Positions 12,376 through 22,891 of a stretch of DNA of 64,000 nucleotides are shown piece by piece. The DNA is taken from NCBI GenBank assembly GCA_921293015.1, contig OV121084.1:52301864-52365863 (forward strand). The letters run 5' to 3'. This stretch comes from Phorcus lineatus. Its lineage: Eukaryota; Mollusca; Gastropoda; Trochida; Trochidae. The position numbers and the translations under genes were made by a program. Each line of letters opens with the position of its first letter. Positions within the stretch are counted from its first letter, which is position 1. Below the pieces are notes generated by a model that was not told where the DNA came from, ran no database searches, and was given only the letters and a program-made list of their open reading frames with translations.

Positions 12376-13184
12376 TTAGGATTCCCGATGAAGAATACAG
12401 GAATCAAATGTTGCATGTAGAAGCACAAGGGAAGGAATATCGAGTAATGGTTCCTCCCTCCGCGATTTCTTCGCAGCCGGGTAGTTGCTGGTGTCAAGCA
12501 GACATCGTTTCTTCCCATTCGGAGGTGATTTAACAATTTCTGTGAAAACGTCATCCAAAGATGTTTCATCCCATACACGTGTCTCCACTGGATTGTTGTC
12601 CTCTTCACACGCGGATTCTGGTGTCGCGTCTCCAAGTAGACTATCAATGAGGTCTTTATCTGTCGAGCTGGCGGGCTTGAAGTTAGAGATGAGGTCATCG
12701 CAGGATTCTACAGAGGAAAATAAATAAATCATTAACTTGTGCAAGTGGAAAATGAGATCGTCACTTACAATTACAATGGGGTTCTTTTCATTCGTGCATT
12801 CTTCATTCTTTCATTCTTAAATTTAGTTTGAAGATGACAACCAGCTAAATTTTAGAAGTTGAAAACGACATGTATCGTGATTTTAGAAGTTTCTTAAGTT
12901 TCCCTTTGTTTTTGTTTTCTTATTATCATTATATCGTAAGCTATATTATTACCTATAAGTGAGAAAAGGTCGTCATCAAAGTCAAAAGAAAGATCTTCCT
13001 CGTCTGTAGTCACGTCGCAAAGAACATCGTCAGCAATGTATTGACTCCAGTCAGTGGCAATCAAGAGAGCAGGCTGGTACATGTGTTGTGGATCTTCCAG
13101 ACCTGGGAACAAGGTCATGTCCAAGGTGTATGTGATATTGGTGTCAACACAGAGAGGTTGCAAGAGATGGGTAGGTACGTCCAT
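12376..13184 (-). CDS. Unrecognised acidic nuclear-type protein, copy 2 (187 aa)
   Basis: Two exons: 13184-12953 and 12707-12376, the same exon lengths, phases and total length as copy 1. The acidic FDFDDDLFSLI motif, LDDVFTEIV and the last 20 residues are identical to copy 1. The basic cluster is slightly weaker (GKKRCLL...AAKKSR). By hand count exon 1 differs at 5 of 77 residues and exon 2 at 17 of 109. In exon 2 about 21 nucleotide differences change the protein and only about one is silent. Both copies are intact with conserved splice sites, promoter and polyadenylation signal, so both are probably functional. Function is unknown; the same nuclear-factor inference applies. Confidence 0.75.
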
Positions 13185-13211
13185 GGTCTTTGTCCAAATG
13201 GAAACGATACT

Positions 13212-13320
13212 GTGCAGAACTTGTCCCCAGTATATATACTCACCCCTTACCTGGTCCATGATGCTTGACACTCACTTGGCATCAGCCAATCCAATCACCG
13301 AACCAAGACAGCGTGAATGG
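13212..13320 (-). promoter_or_regulatory. TATA/CCAAT core promoter of copy 2
   Basis: TATATATA at 13231-13238 and the double inverted CCAAT block GATTGGATTGGCTG at about 13282-13297 are conserved with copy 1. One change creates an ATG above the TATA box, which should not be transcribed from this promoter. A LINE fragment begins about 100 bases upstream of the TATA box, cutting this copy off from the DNA that lies next to the copy 1 promoter. Confidence 0.7.
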
Positions 13321-13336
13321 GCGCCCAGAGATGACA

Positions 13337-13593
13337 CCGTAAATATCATCTCATTATTGTCTTAATATTCTTTCTCCATCCTTTTATTCCTATGGTTCAT
13401 ATTATATCTATCCATATTATGATATACAATGATTGATATATGAGGTAATATAGCGTCTCATAGGCCTTGTAGGCCGGGTGCTATCTTTTTATATGTAATG
13501 TTTTATAAAATTTGTGAAATATTGTTTTACTATGCCATTTGTGAAAGGAATGTAAGCACGTGACACCGAAATAAACTACTTTTCTTCTTCTTC
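13337..13593 (+). mobile_element. LINE 3' fragment inserted upstream of copy 2
   Basis: Contains the hairpin CATAGGCCTTGTAGGCC (about 13460), an AT-rich spacer, GTGACAC, AATAAA and a terminal TTCTTCTTCTTC run. The same order is seen at 57870-57990 and, on the minus strand, at 7670-7812. It has no coding sequence. It interrupts homology between the two duplication units, so it arrived after the duplication. Confidence 0.65.
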
Positions 13594-14799
13594 TGTCTGT
13601 AATATGTTTGATACATTGTACATACTGGAATGTTTTGAAAATGTACTTTGTACCAATCCCTATTCGGTTGAATAAAATGTTTGAAACACTCTATAGTCTT
13701 TCTTAAAATCATATTCTATATACATTTACATACATTCTGAACAAACTAAACAAATAGCTTAAAAAGTAAAACGTTATTTATTTAATTTACTCCTCAAAGT
13801 TCTGGTAATATTTGAAATGGTGTTTATTAGATTGGATAAGAAATGACACTATTATATCATTTGTTGTTGAATCACTTTTATCATAAAAATTAGTAGAACT
13901 TGTTATTTATGCATGTTTTGACTATATATAAAAGAATGGGACCTAAAGTGTCTTTTAAAAACATTTCCATTTTTATGAACATTTAGCAGATGGAGAGTTT
14001 AACACTCGGACAATATCCTCTTCATGATATATTAGTGAATTTATATGCATATACCGCTATCTGTTTCAATGATATCCTAAATGAAAGGTATTTCCTAAAA
14101 TTCCAAAAATCATTTCAGATAGATGTTTACAGTAACGTAATCTAGTTTCTTATTTCGGTATTATGTTTCCTTTGTATTTTGAGAGAACAATTTCAAAAAC
14201 CTTCACTCGTGCACTATTAGATGAATTTCAACTAGCTAAGCTCTGGGACGCCAAAGTGTCTACTCATCGCATTAGCATAAGCTTTGATGTTTCGGCCATC
14301 TGATTAGGGCGTGTGATCACATGCTAATTAACGAATGATCAGCAAATACGGCGTTGTTGTCCTCAGTCGTTTGTGAAAAGGTGTTATGAGTAAGCTTCTC
14401 TAATTGATCTGTTAATTAGGAAAGCAGGTGTTAACTCGATAACGATTAATTACATGACATGTTTATTTTGTAACTCATTAGACTTTATGTCTGTTTATCC
14501 AACTAAAAATCAAAGTAGATTTCACGGAAAAACGCATTGCCTGCTGAAGATACGCGTATGAATACTGAAGCAACAAAGAGATGACGTCATAATTTTCGGA
14601 TAGGAAGTTTTTATTTGTTGGCAATTGACTGTGGTCTGTTACGCTTTTATGTACAACGATTCACCATTCAAATGACATTATCATAAGACAACTAATGCAT
14701 CAGGTACCAACCCACAACACGCAGTGAGATAATAACCACCCTTTAAATGATAACTAACTTTTTAAATTATTATCTTTTGTTTTTTTTTATCTAAAAAAA

Positions 14800-14986
14800 T
14801 ATATTTTTTAATTATTTATACAACCAATCAATTCACAGTTTCATTATGATGGTCAACAATTGGAAATCGCTAACGAATTTGATTATCTCAGACTGCTACT
14901 ATCTTCGAACGAGAAATTTAACAAAGCAATTGATGCTCTCGCAGATAAAGGTATAAAAACAGCAAACGCACCTCAATCAGAAATTA
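14800..14986 (+). mobile_element. Older LINE, reverse-transcriptase part left of the insertion
   Basis: The frame reads YDGQQLEIANEFDYL, then LLLSSNEKFNKAIDALADKG. This is the segment after the catalytic domain of many LINE reverse transcriptases (FKYLG..LS..G.F..AI..L). It continues in frame at 19960 across a duplicated 18-bp target site, so the two pieces were one element. Its 5' part is missing or too diverged to see. Confidence 0.7.
14969..14986 (+). repeat. Target-site duplication, left copy
   Basis: CACCTCAATCAGAAATTA occurs exactly here and at 19960-19977, bracketing the 5-kb minus-strand LINE. Confidence 0.85.
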
Positions 14987-15394
14987 CCAGGCAATATTTC
15001 AAATCCTATTACGTAACAACATTACACATTGTTTCTTTGCTTTTGATGTTTTATTTTTCTTGTGTTTGTTCCAGCTTTATGTATCATGTAAAAGAGCGGC
15101 GTTCAAATAAGCTATTTGATTTAAACAGTATTTTATTTCCATAAAACATGTAATACACAACATTCTATATATACAAAAAGGAAAAAGGATTAGCAAACAG
15201 GCTAATTCAGCCTGTATAAATGCTTCTCCTTTACAAACATAACAAATAAGGTTTTAAGTACATATATGGAAATACATTTTAAATACGCATGTCCAAAAAA
15301 AAGCAAATTAATTGCACAAGTACAACAGTCTATAATTCATGTAATTTTTTATACCAAACTTGAGGTCGAAGAAAAATTAGATTTAAACGGGAAA

Positions 15395-17302
15395 CTATGA
15401 AAACCGGTTAGTTTCATTTATGTAATGATAAACTGATTTAATTATAGTTTCGTTTTCGCTCTGTGACAAAGATTCGTCGCCGCTTAAAATAGTTTGTACG
15501 CTAATATTATTTATAAAAAAGTATTTATTTAATCTGAATATATCAAATAGCGTGCATTGATAGAAATAGTGAAGAGGGTCCTCCCGAGTGTTTCCACAAG
15601 AACAGACACGATTTTCTGACAAGCATCGATCAAACAAACGAGAACGTAAGTCGCTGCAACCAAGGCGCAAACGACAGAGAAGAACTTGGCTTCGTCTCGG
15701 ACCGTAAGATGTATACTTTTTAAATGTTGGAGATAAGATTCTGTCGAATGAAACACACTTCTTAAATTGTGTCAGAGACCTAGCATTTCTAATATTTGAA
15801 TCCAACGAATTCCAAGCCTTAACAGTAGATGGGAGAAAAGAGTTATTAAAATGAGACAAACGCCCGGTAGTCGATCGTAGATTCTCCGAATTTCGTAAGT
15901 TGTAGCTACTCATATTTGAAACATTTGGTGGTACCCATAAAGATAAATATTGAGGTGTTAATCCATTTATCATTTTATAAAACATACATAATTTGTGAAA
16001 GTGGCGCCTTTCAGATAACGAGCAGTAGCCTGTCTCAGAATACAGTTTTTCGTGATTTGTACCTCTCACAGCACCTGAAATAGTCCTGAGAGCATCTAAT
16101 TGTAATTTTTCTATCATATGAGCCTGTTCCTTAGTACAGTTGTCCCAGATGGTATCACAATAATCGAAAATTGACATTATAAATGATCTAAACATGGTTT
16201 CAAGAGATACTCTATTCAGCCTATATTTCAAACTGCGCAGACAATTTATTAGAGGACTTGCTTTGCGTAATATATAATCAATATGTTTCTGCCATTTCCC
16301 ATCTTCTTGTAGAATTAGACCGAGGTGCTTGTGTTCCCATACTTCGGAAATTGCAGTATTATTAAGATGTAATTGAAGCTTAGGACCTTTATTAATTTTA
16401 TTTGAAAATAACATAGCTTCTGTCTTTTCAGGGCTGAATTTAACCTGCCACTGTTTTGCCCATTCTGAAATACGTGTTAAGTCACTGTTAAGCACGGTCT
16501 GGGTCTGAAATGGATCTTCAATAACTAGGTATAGAGAGGTGTCATCCGCAAAAAGTTTCACGTTACTTACCAATCCATCTGTTAAATCGTTTATGTAGAC
16601 AAGAAATAAAAGGGGCCCCAAGACAGAGCCCTGGGGAACACCAGCTAATACACTTTTCGAATTTGATTTATGTCCATTTATAACTACCGACTGTTTTCTA
16701 TCACTAAGATAATGCTTAAACCAATGTAATAGATTCCCTGTGATTCCAACAGATTCAAGTTTTACTAATAACCCTGCGTGCCAAACACGGTCAAACGCTT
16801 TGCTGATATCACAAAAGACAGCTCTGATTTCTTTACCATCCTCCAAAGCTTTTGCTATGACGTGATAAAGTTCAGTTAATTGGTATACTGTTGAGTCTCC
16901 AGGTTTAAATCCAGACTGATGTTTAGATATAATTTCATTATCTATAAAGAAGTTATAAACATGCTTGAATATACATTTTTCAAAAACTTTAGCTAAACAA
17001 GAAGTTAAAGCAACTGGTCTGTAATTATTACAATCATGAATACACCCTTTTTTATGAATCGGTACAACTGCCGAATATTTCCAAATATCGTTGAATTGTG
17101 ATAACTTCAGTGATAGATTGAATAACTTTGTAATAGGCCTATGAAGAGACTGGGCTAGAATCTTTAGTAGTTTATTACTAATATTATCTGGGCCCTTAGC
17201 TTTTTTAGCATTCAACGAGAGCAAGATATCACAGACTTCACTTTCAGTTAACAACAAATTGTCTAATGTATTTTCACGGTAATTGGTAATTGGTGGTTGC
17301 AT
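15395..17302 (-). pseudogene. LINE ORF2, reverse transcriptase part
   Basis: A 635-residue open frame with the reverse-transcriptase blocks in order: KGPDNISNKLLK (about 36-47), NNYRPVALTS (92-101), HQSGFKPGDST (128-138), the first catalytic aspartate in CDISKAFD (164-171), GVPQGSVLGPLLF (221-233) and catalytic FADD (251-254). After the thumb region the C-terminus has a CCHC-like CSCG...HYFYQC motif, common in such LINE tails. It acts in target-primed reverse transcription. The natural N-terminus continues in another frame upstream: codons for NADDIADVFNDYF run just before the first methionine, so 17302 is not the true start. The break lies near the A7 run at about 17429. Confidence 0.85.
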
Positions 17303-17355
17303 ATCAGGTTCATCAACTTGGGCTTGATTTATGAAGTAATCATTAAATACATCTG

Positions 17356-18698
17356 CTATATCGTCTGCATTTTCAGTAACAATACCATTATGAGTGATAG
17401 GTGGGAACGGCGTATTCGAGTTTCTGTTTTTTTAATGTGCTTATTGACTAGACGCCACCACGATTTCGTTCCCATCTCAGTGTTGATTATATCGTCCAGT
17501 TTTAAATCATATTGACGTTTAGCTTTTCTAACTTCAGAAATGACTTTATTCCTAGCTACTTTGAAGCGATCCCAAGAATAAGTAGTATTTTTCTTTTTGG
17601 CAACCTTGTGCAGACGATTTCTCTTCCTCATTAATTTTCGCAGATATCCGTTCATCCATATACAATCTCGAGGTCTTATAACAACCTCCTTATTTGGAAT
17701 ATAGTCATTGATTAAACTGCTGAGCGTGTTTGTAAACGCGTTAGCAGAACTATTTATATCATCATCTAACACGGAGTCCCAGTCAGTAATTGATATAATA
17801 TTGTTAAGCCCCTCATAATCTGCATGATTATAGTCATAGATTATTCTCTTAAATGCATTTGTAGAATGTTTCCCAAGTTTTAATGTAACAAAAACTGGAC
17901 AATGGTCGCTGCAAATTGGAGTAAGGACGCCCGAGTCATGTACGATATTAAATGAGGAAGTAAGTATAATATCTAACAAAGTGCTAGAGTCCTGTGTCAC
18001 TCTTGTAGGTTCATTAATAATCTGAACTAGGTCATACATGATTTGGAGATAATGTATCTTATTATTACTTGAACTGAGCATATTGGCATTGAAATCACCT
18101 AGAATGAACAATCTAATATTTCTACTGACAGCCATTGAAAACGAGTTTTCAATCATATCCCAATAACGATTGCTTAAATCAGCTCTGTAGAAAGTTCCAA
18201 TAAGAAATTTATTGTTTTTTGTATTAACTTCAACCCAAATAGCTTCCAAGTCAGGAACGTCAAGATCTGTAGCAAGATTAAAATATAATCTATCCTTAAG
18301 ATATATTGCAACACCTCCTCCCCTTGAAGGTCTATCTTTACGGAGTGGCGGGTGATAACCTGGTAAAAGTATGGAATCGTTTAAGACTTCGCAGTTTAAC
18401 CAAGTTTCAGATAAACAAATGACATCATAATGGCTGTACTCGGCAACGAGTAGATCAGTTTTATCCCTCAAGCTACGAATGTTAAATGAATAATACTCAG
18501 TTCAGGACCTGGATTTTGATGAACATCCCCGCAGCATAGTAGAAGCAATGATATCATGAAAAAGTAACGAACACCCAAACATTTGCATAAAACTATACAA
18601 AAACAGGTGAAACTATCAAAGCGGCGACTATTTCGTCTAGAAGTAACAGCAGCAAACAGCCCAACTGCCCTCCTATACTGAGTTATGTCAACCCCCAT
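17356..18698 (-). pseudogene. LINE ORF2, leader and apurinic-type endonuclease part
   Basis: The 17356-18471 frame has the endonuclease motifs SETWLN, GGGVAIYL, LGDFNAN and SDHCPVFVTL, which nick target DNA. Upstream, 18468-18698 encodes a hydrophobic leader ending LLLLCCGDVHQNPGP, then SYYSFNIRSLRDK follows in the next frame. One base appears lost near 18500, separating leader and endonuclease. GDVHQNPGP resembles the 2A ribosome-skipping motif (D-V/I-E-x-NPGP) except for H in place of E. Such N-terminal 2A-like sequences are known in some invertebrate LINEs. Confidence 0.8.
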
Positions 18699-19562
18699 CG
18701 ATATGTTTTACCAAAAGTATGTAACAGGGGGCAGTAGACAAAGCTGCAAATTGGGTTTTCTTGCTCTGGAATATGATCTTGTCATGTTTAGAGTTAGGAC
18801 AAGGAGTAATTACAATTTCAATTTCTCAAGTATAATCAAGTAGAGTATATTTTTATGGTATAAATTTGCCTTGAATTTGCAGATAAAGTAGGATGAATAC
18901 AGGTAAATAAAGGAGTATCAACAAATTTGAATAAAATTGGTGAGTAAATCGATAGCGCTACCAAAACAAATAAGGCTACTAATATCAAGTTTACGAGTAG
19001 TTCAAAACTCATGACTGTGTCACATGCTTTTCAAATGAGATGTTTAGAAAAAACAATAATCATCATCAATTATAGATAGGGGGGAAAATCCAAACAAATC
19101 TTTCTAGTCAGTAACTAATCACAGGTATGAGTCAGGTATTTATTTTGATACATGCACTATCCTTGTTACTGTCACCGATGAGACGTTCTCACCTTCTTAA
19201 CTTCTTAGGAGCACGAATAAATACACTACATTTTGAGAGTTCCGTAACAATTGTTTACATCTAAATTGAAGTAAAATGATGTGATTACACTATTACATCG
19301 GCATGATATGTATGGTCGTTCAACGTAACATGAACACACATCCCTGTCTTACTTTGCTCTACTGTAAAGTTAGTTAGGAATCAATTACAGTTCAAAAATT
19401 TCGCTGCACAGAAAACCGTGGAAGTATGTCACCAAGAAACACGTCAGTACTGTTCTCACCGCTTACAACACTTGCTGCCTATTGTCATAAAATATTCATT
19501 GAACAGACTCGATCACTGACTTTTTCAACACATAACACATTTATTTTTCAATGACCACTTAT

Positions 19563-19959
19563 CTAATTGTTTTTCGAATGATCAGTGACATGCTGGCTTA
19601 ACCTGATGACCGTTTTCAGACGGGTGGATTCACAAATCTCATGATAGTGATATGTTGTTGATACCTTCTTTTTTGTGCCATCGTTAAGTTTAACAATGAT
19701 AACACCTCCTGTTACCCATGTGGAATCAACTCTTCTTTTTTTGACCAATTCCCTCGCCTGGCGCGCTAGTGCAGCCCTCTTCCTTGTAAGATCTTCGTTG
19801 ATGAAGATCTTAGTTCCGGACCACACCTTCTGATCTCTGAGCTTCTTCCTATTAGTGATAAGCTTCTGTTTGGTGGAGCTTCTGTTTGGTGGTAAATAAG
19901 CTATTTTAGCTTGTTCGCCAATCTTTGTTTCATTTTTGGAAATAAAAATATGTTTAAAC
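19563..19959 (-). pseudogene. LINE ORF1 C-terminal fragment
   Basis: About 130 residues containing KIFINEDLTRKRAALARQ and STWVTGGVIIVKLNDG. This resembles the conserved C-terminal part of ORF1 proteins from several LINE groups (nucleic-acid-binding, particle-forming). The 5' end coincides with the edge of the insertion at the right target-site duplication, so ORF1 was truncated on insertion. Confidence 0.6.
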
Positions 19960-19977
19960 CACCTCAATCAGAAATTA
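19960..19977 (+). repeat. Target-site duplication, right copy
   Basis: Exact copy of 14969-14986. Confidence 0.85.
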
Positions 19978-20930
19978 TATTTAGGAAGCATAAACTGGAT
20001 ATCCATACATCTTTTGAGCTTTTCGACACCTATGTTGCACCAGATCTTAACTATGGTATCAAAATATTGGGGAGCCGTGAAAGCTGATAATATTGCAGGA
20101 GTGGATACATCTTAAATTTCTAAAACAACTGTTGGAAGTGAAAGAAAGTACAAGTAACATTCAAGTTTAGGGAGAACTCTGACGTTTTCCTCTTTCTATA
20201 ATCAGGCAAGTGAATATGGTGAAGTACTGGTTTAAGCTAGCTTCCTCAGAGAACAGTAAACTACAAACAATATCAACATCATTGAAAGAAAATCATCAAA
20301 CTGGACCCTGAAATAAAAGGTCTACTCGAGAAAAACGGTTTTGGATATATATGGTTAAATCTGTCTTTAACTAACCCCCAGGAGTTTATCCGAGTATTTA
20401 GAAGACGACTAGAGGATAATTACATAGCACAATGGCGGTCAATCTTGGATGACTCTTCGCCCCTCTACTTGTATGATGAATATAAGACAAATCTTAAAAT
20501 GGAGGAATACTTGAGGAAACTGCCAAATGACAACCACAGAACAGCTTTATGTAAATTACGATTATCGTCGCATGTGCTCCACATAGAAACTGGCCAACAC
20601 GGAAGTACCCGAGTACGTTTCTGTACTTTCTGTAGTCGTCTGGAAGTAGAGGACGAATTCCACTTTACACCAGTCTGTCCAAAATATACAGAACTACGCA
20701 ATAAATATTTTTAAAAGTATTACATCACCTATTCATCTTCTTACAAATTTATATCATTTTTGCAAACTAGAAACGATAAAGAAATGAAATCCTGCTTTGA
20801 AGCATTAAAGCCCGTTATAGCTAAGTCTCTTCCAGTACATCCTCGCTATCCTGTTTGTATTAAGAAATATATTCGTAATTGCCAGGGGCAAAATTGGCTT
20901 GCGCTAATAAAGGTATCTGTCTGTCTGTAA
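19960..20930 (+). mobile_element. Older LINE, part right of the insertion
   Basis: Continues the frame of 14800-14986: SEIIFRKHKLDIHTSFELF, DTYVAPDLNYG, then after several frame breaks YIAQWRSIL, CKLRLSSHVLHIETG and CTFCSRLEVEDEFHFTPVCP (a CCHC-like tail motif). It ends with AATAAAGGTATCTGTCTGTC, a polyadenylation-like signal and (CTGT)n tail. It is old and broken by multiple stops. Confidence 0.75.
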
Positions 20931-21049
20931 AAATTCAAAATTGAAAAAATATATGGACAGTTGACAGCTGAAATATTTTTACCTAAAATCTGAATAAAGG
21001 GGGAATTTGTTTTTATTAAAGCAATCGTGTAACGTAAGTGTTTTTAAGA

Positions 21050-21800
21050 AAGTTTTCGCACTTGGACCCCGTGCAATAGGATCACCATTTGAGGTACAAA
21101 AAAAAATCAATGAATCATCCTCCAAAGTCAAGGAATGTCAACTTCCTAGATTTCTTGCTTCTGAAGAAGAAGTTAAAAATGCGTTAAGATTGGACCCTTT
21201 GGTACTACAGGGGCCCCTAATAAAAAAAAATTCTCTTTAGTGAACCAGTCTTCTTTGAAACTACAGGGTAGCCAAATCTATAAATTGTGGTTCCCAAAGG
21301 CCAAGATGTCTATGTACGAGATTTCAGCTTTCAGAGACTTTTGCGATTTGTTTCTTGAGAAAAAAAGACTCCAGGTTCTTGGGGAAATGCCTCTCTGGGC
21401 GACCAAAATTCATAAATTGTGGTCTTCAAAAGCCATGATTTCAACTTCCAAGGAATATTGCTTCTGAAAAAGAAGATAAAGATGTTTCTAGGAGTGGCCC
21501 CGTGGCCATTTAAAAGGATCACAGAGTCACCTAAACTACAAATTGTGATTCTAATTAGCTAAGCTTTCATTACTAGGCCTTTTGCTCCTGGATGAGAATA
21601 TAAATTGATAGTTGTTTCTCTTCTGAGAAGCCACTGGGTCATGAAATCTATAAATATTTACCCTTTACAAAAAGAGTGGGTACACACAATTAAGCATTTA
21701 AGGCCTTCTTGAGAAAAAAAACGAAGACAGGTTTTTACCACTTGGCCTTTGTGATGACTCTATTAGGGACCACAGTGTCGCCGAATCTATAAATGAACAT
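21050..21800. repeat. Degenerate tandem repeat, about 105-140 bp units
   Basis: The phrase AATCTATAAATTGTGGTT or close variants recurs at about 21275, 21410, 21535, 21640 and 21783. Each is accompanied by TTTCAACTTCCAAGGA-like, TTGCTTCTGAAGAAGAAG-like and GGCCCC...GGCC blocks. Units are strongly diverged. Short open frames here are chance products of the repeat. Confidence 0.6.
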
Positions 21801-22139
21801 TATATAGTTTTACTGATCGATGTAAATAAATTTCGAACACATTAAAAACAATTGAAATAAAGATGTCAAATAAAAGTTGACCAAATAAAAAATACCATTT
21901 GTTTATCTGTATATGGTAGATATCTTAAAGGCATTGCGAGGGAAAATAGATTGGCGTATCACTTTGTTGGAGACGATCTGACAATTGATAAACAAATATT
22001 CTTTCTATCAATTATTTCTATAAGCAGTCGTTGATCAACAGTGTTTATAACAGACGACATACGCTGTGCTTACACGAGTTCATCTATTACGAAAATATCT
22101 ATGAAATATAGATCTTATATAAGTAGAACAAATTTCAAT

Positions 22140-22304
22140 ATTCCAAGGAATAAAAGTTCAAAGATATTATTTTATCGAGATTCGATCTCGATCTCTCCAG
22201 GATTTTCCTCTTTACGCGATCTGACTGCAGCCGCGCGTAGCGTGACCACATTGTATGTGTAGGTGTATGGGTGTGGGTGTGTGTGTGGGTGTGTGTGTGT
22301 GTGC
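22140..22304. repeat. Dispersed repeat copy 2 and adjacent (GT)n-rich tract
   Basis: Bases 22140-22250 match the repeat at about 1840-1960 (GGAATAAAAGTT, TCGAGATTCGA). It is followed at 22255-22304 by a GT-rich imperfect microsatellite. The surrounding 21800-22830 has no gene. Confidence 0.5.
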
Positions 22305-22836
22305 ACTTTTGTTACTTTTGAGTCATGTGACAATGCAACAACAGGGAGGTTACGTTATCATAATTTCATTACATTTTTTTATCCCAAAGGAACAAATTTT
22401 GATCCATTTCGAGCTTATAGTTAACAATGACATTGCGCACTTTATTGACAACATGAATTTCAATCAATTTTCGATTTTTAAGGTTTGAAATTAAGTCTTT
22501 TGTACTTGAGTTTATATCGGCAGTGTTACATTGTAGTTACTGGGACTACTCCATGTTGCTACATGTATGAAGACGTAACATGTGTCAGCAAGTGGAGTAC
22601 AAGTGTGTTTCAGATGGAACGCTGGAGATTAATTTACTAAAGTGATTTTTCGAGATAACTGTACGAAGACTGTGTCAATACTGTGTCAATAATTCCATGT
22701 ACAGCGTGCACATCGGATGTAAATAGAAAAGCATCATCGAATATAAATATAAAGCAAAGGTTGTTGCAATTTGTAAAAAATGACTACATTTATTTTCTTT
22801 CATTATAATAAATTCCTAGTGTGAAAGATGTAATGT

Positions 22837-22842
22837 TTTATT
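22837..22842 (-). terminator. Polyadenylation signal AATAAA of the receptor gene
   Basis: AATAAA on the minus strand about 50 bases after the TGA stop; the 3' UTR is very short. Confidence 0.6.
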
Positions 22843-22891
22843 TTCTCAAATGAATTCACTGTTATAACTCTTTTAGGTCTAACACCCTGGA

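Larger units (their letters stand above)
11910..14575. repeat. Tandem segmental duplication, unit 2
   Basis: Counterpart of 8785-11490. It carries the second gene copy and promoter. About 80 bases above the promoter of unit 1 (roughly 10225-10305) are replaced here by a LINE 3' fragment (13337-13593); homology resumes at TGTCTGTAAT. Confidence 0.85.
14987..19959 (-). mobile_element. 5-kb LINE (CR1/L2-like group), inserted in an older LINE
   Basis: Flanked by exact 18-bp target-site duplications. In minus-strand order it has an ORF1 C-terminal fragment (about 19959-19563), about 860 bases with no clear frame, then ORF2 with a hydrophobic leader, endonuclease and reverse transcriptase (18698-15395) and a 3' UTR of about 400 bases. 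The 3' part carries a short ACAGGCT/AGCCTGT hairpin near 15206. The 5' end falls inside ORF1, as expected for 5'-truncated target-primed insertion. ORF2 is broken by two apparent single-base frameshifts, so this copy is not autonomous. The clade call is from general motif layout and is tentative. Confidence 0.85.
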
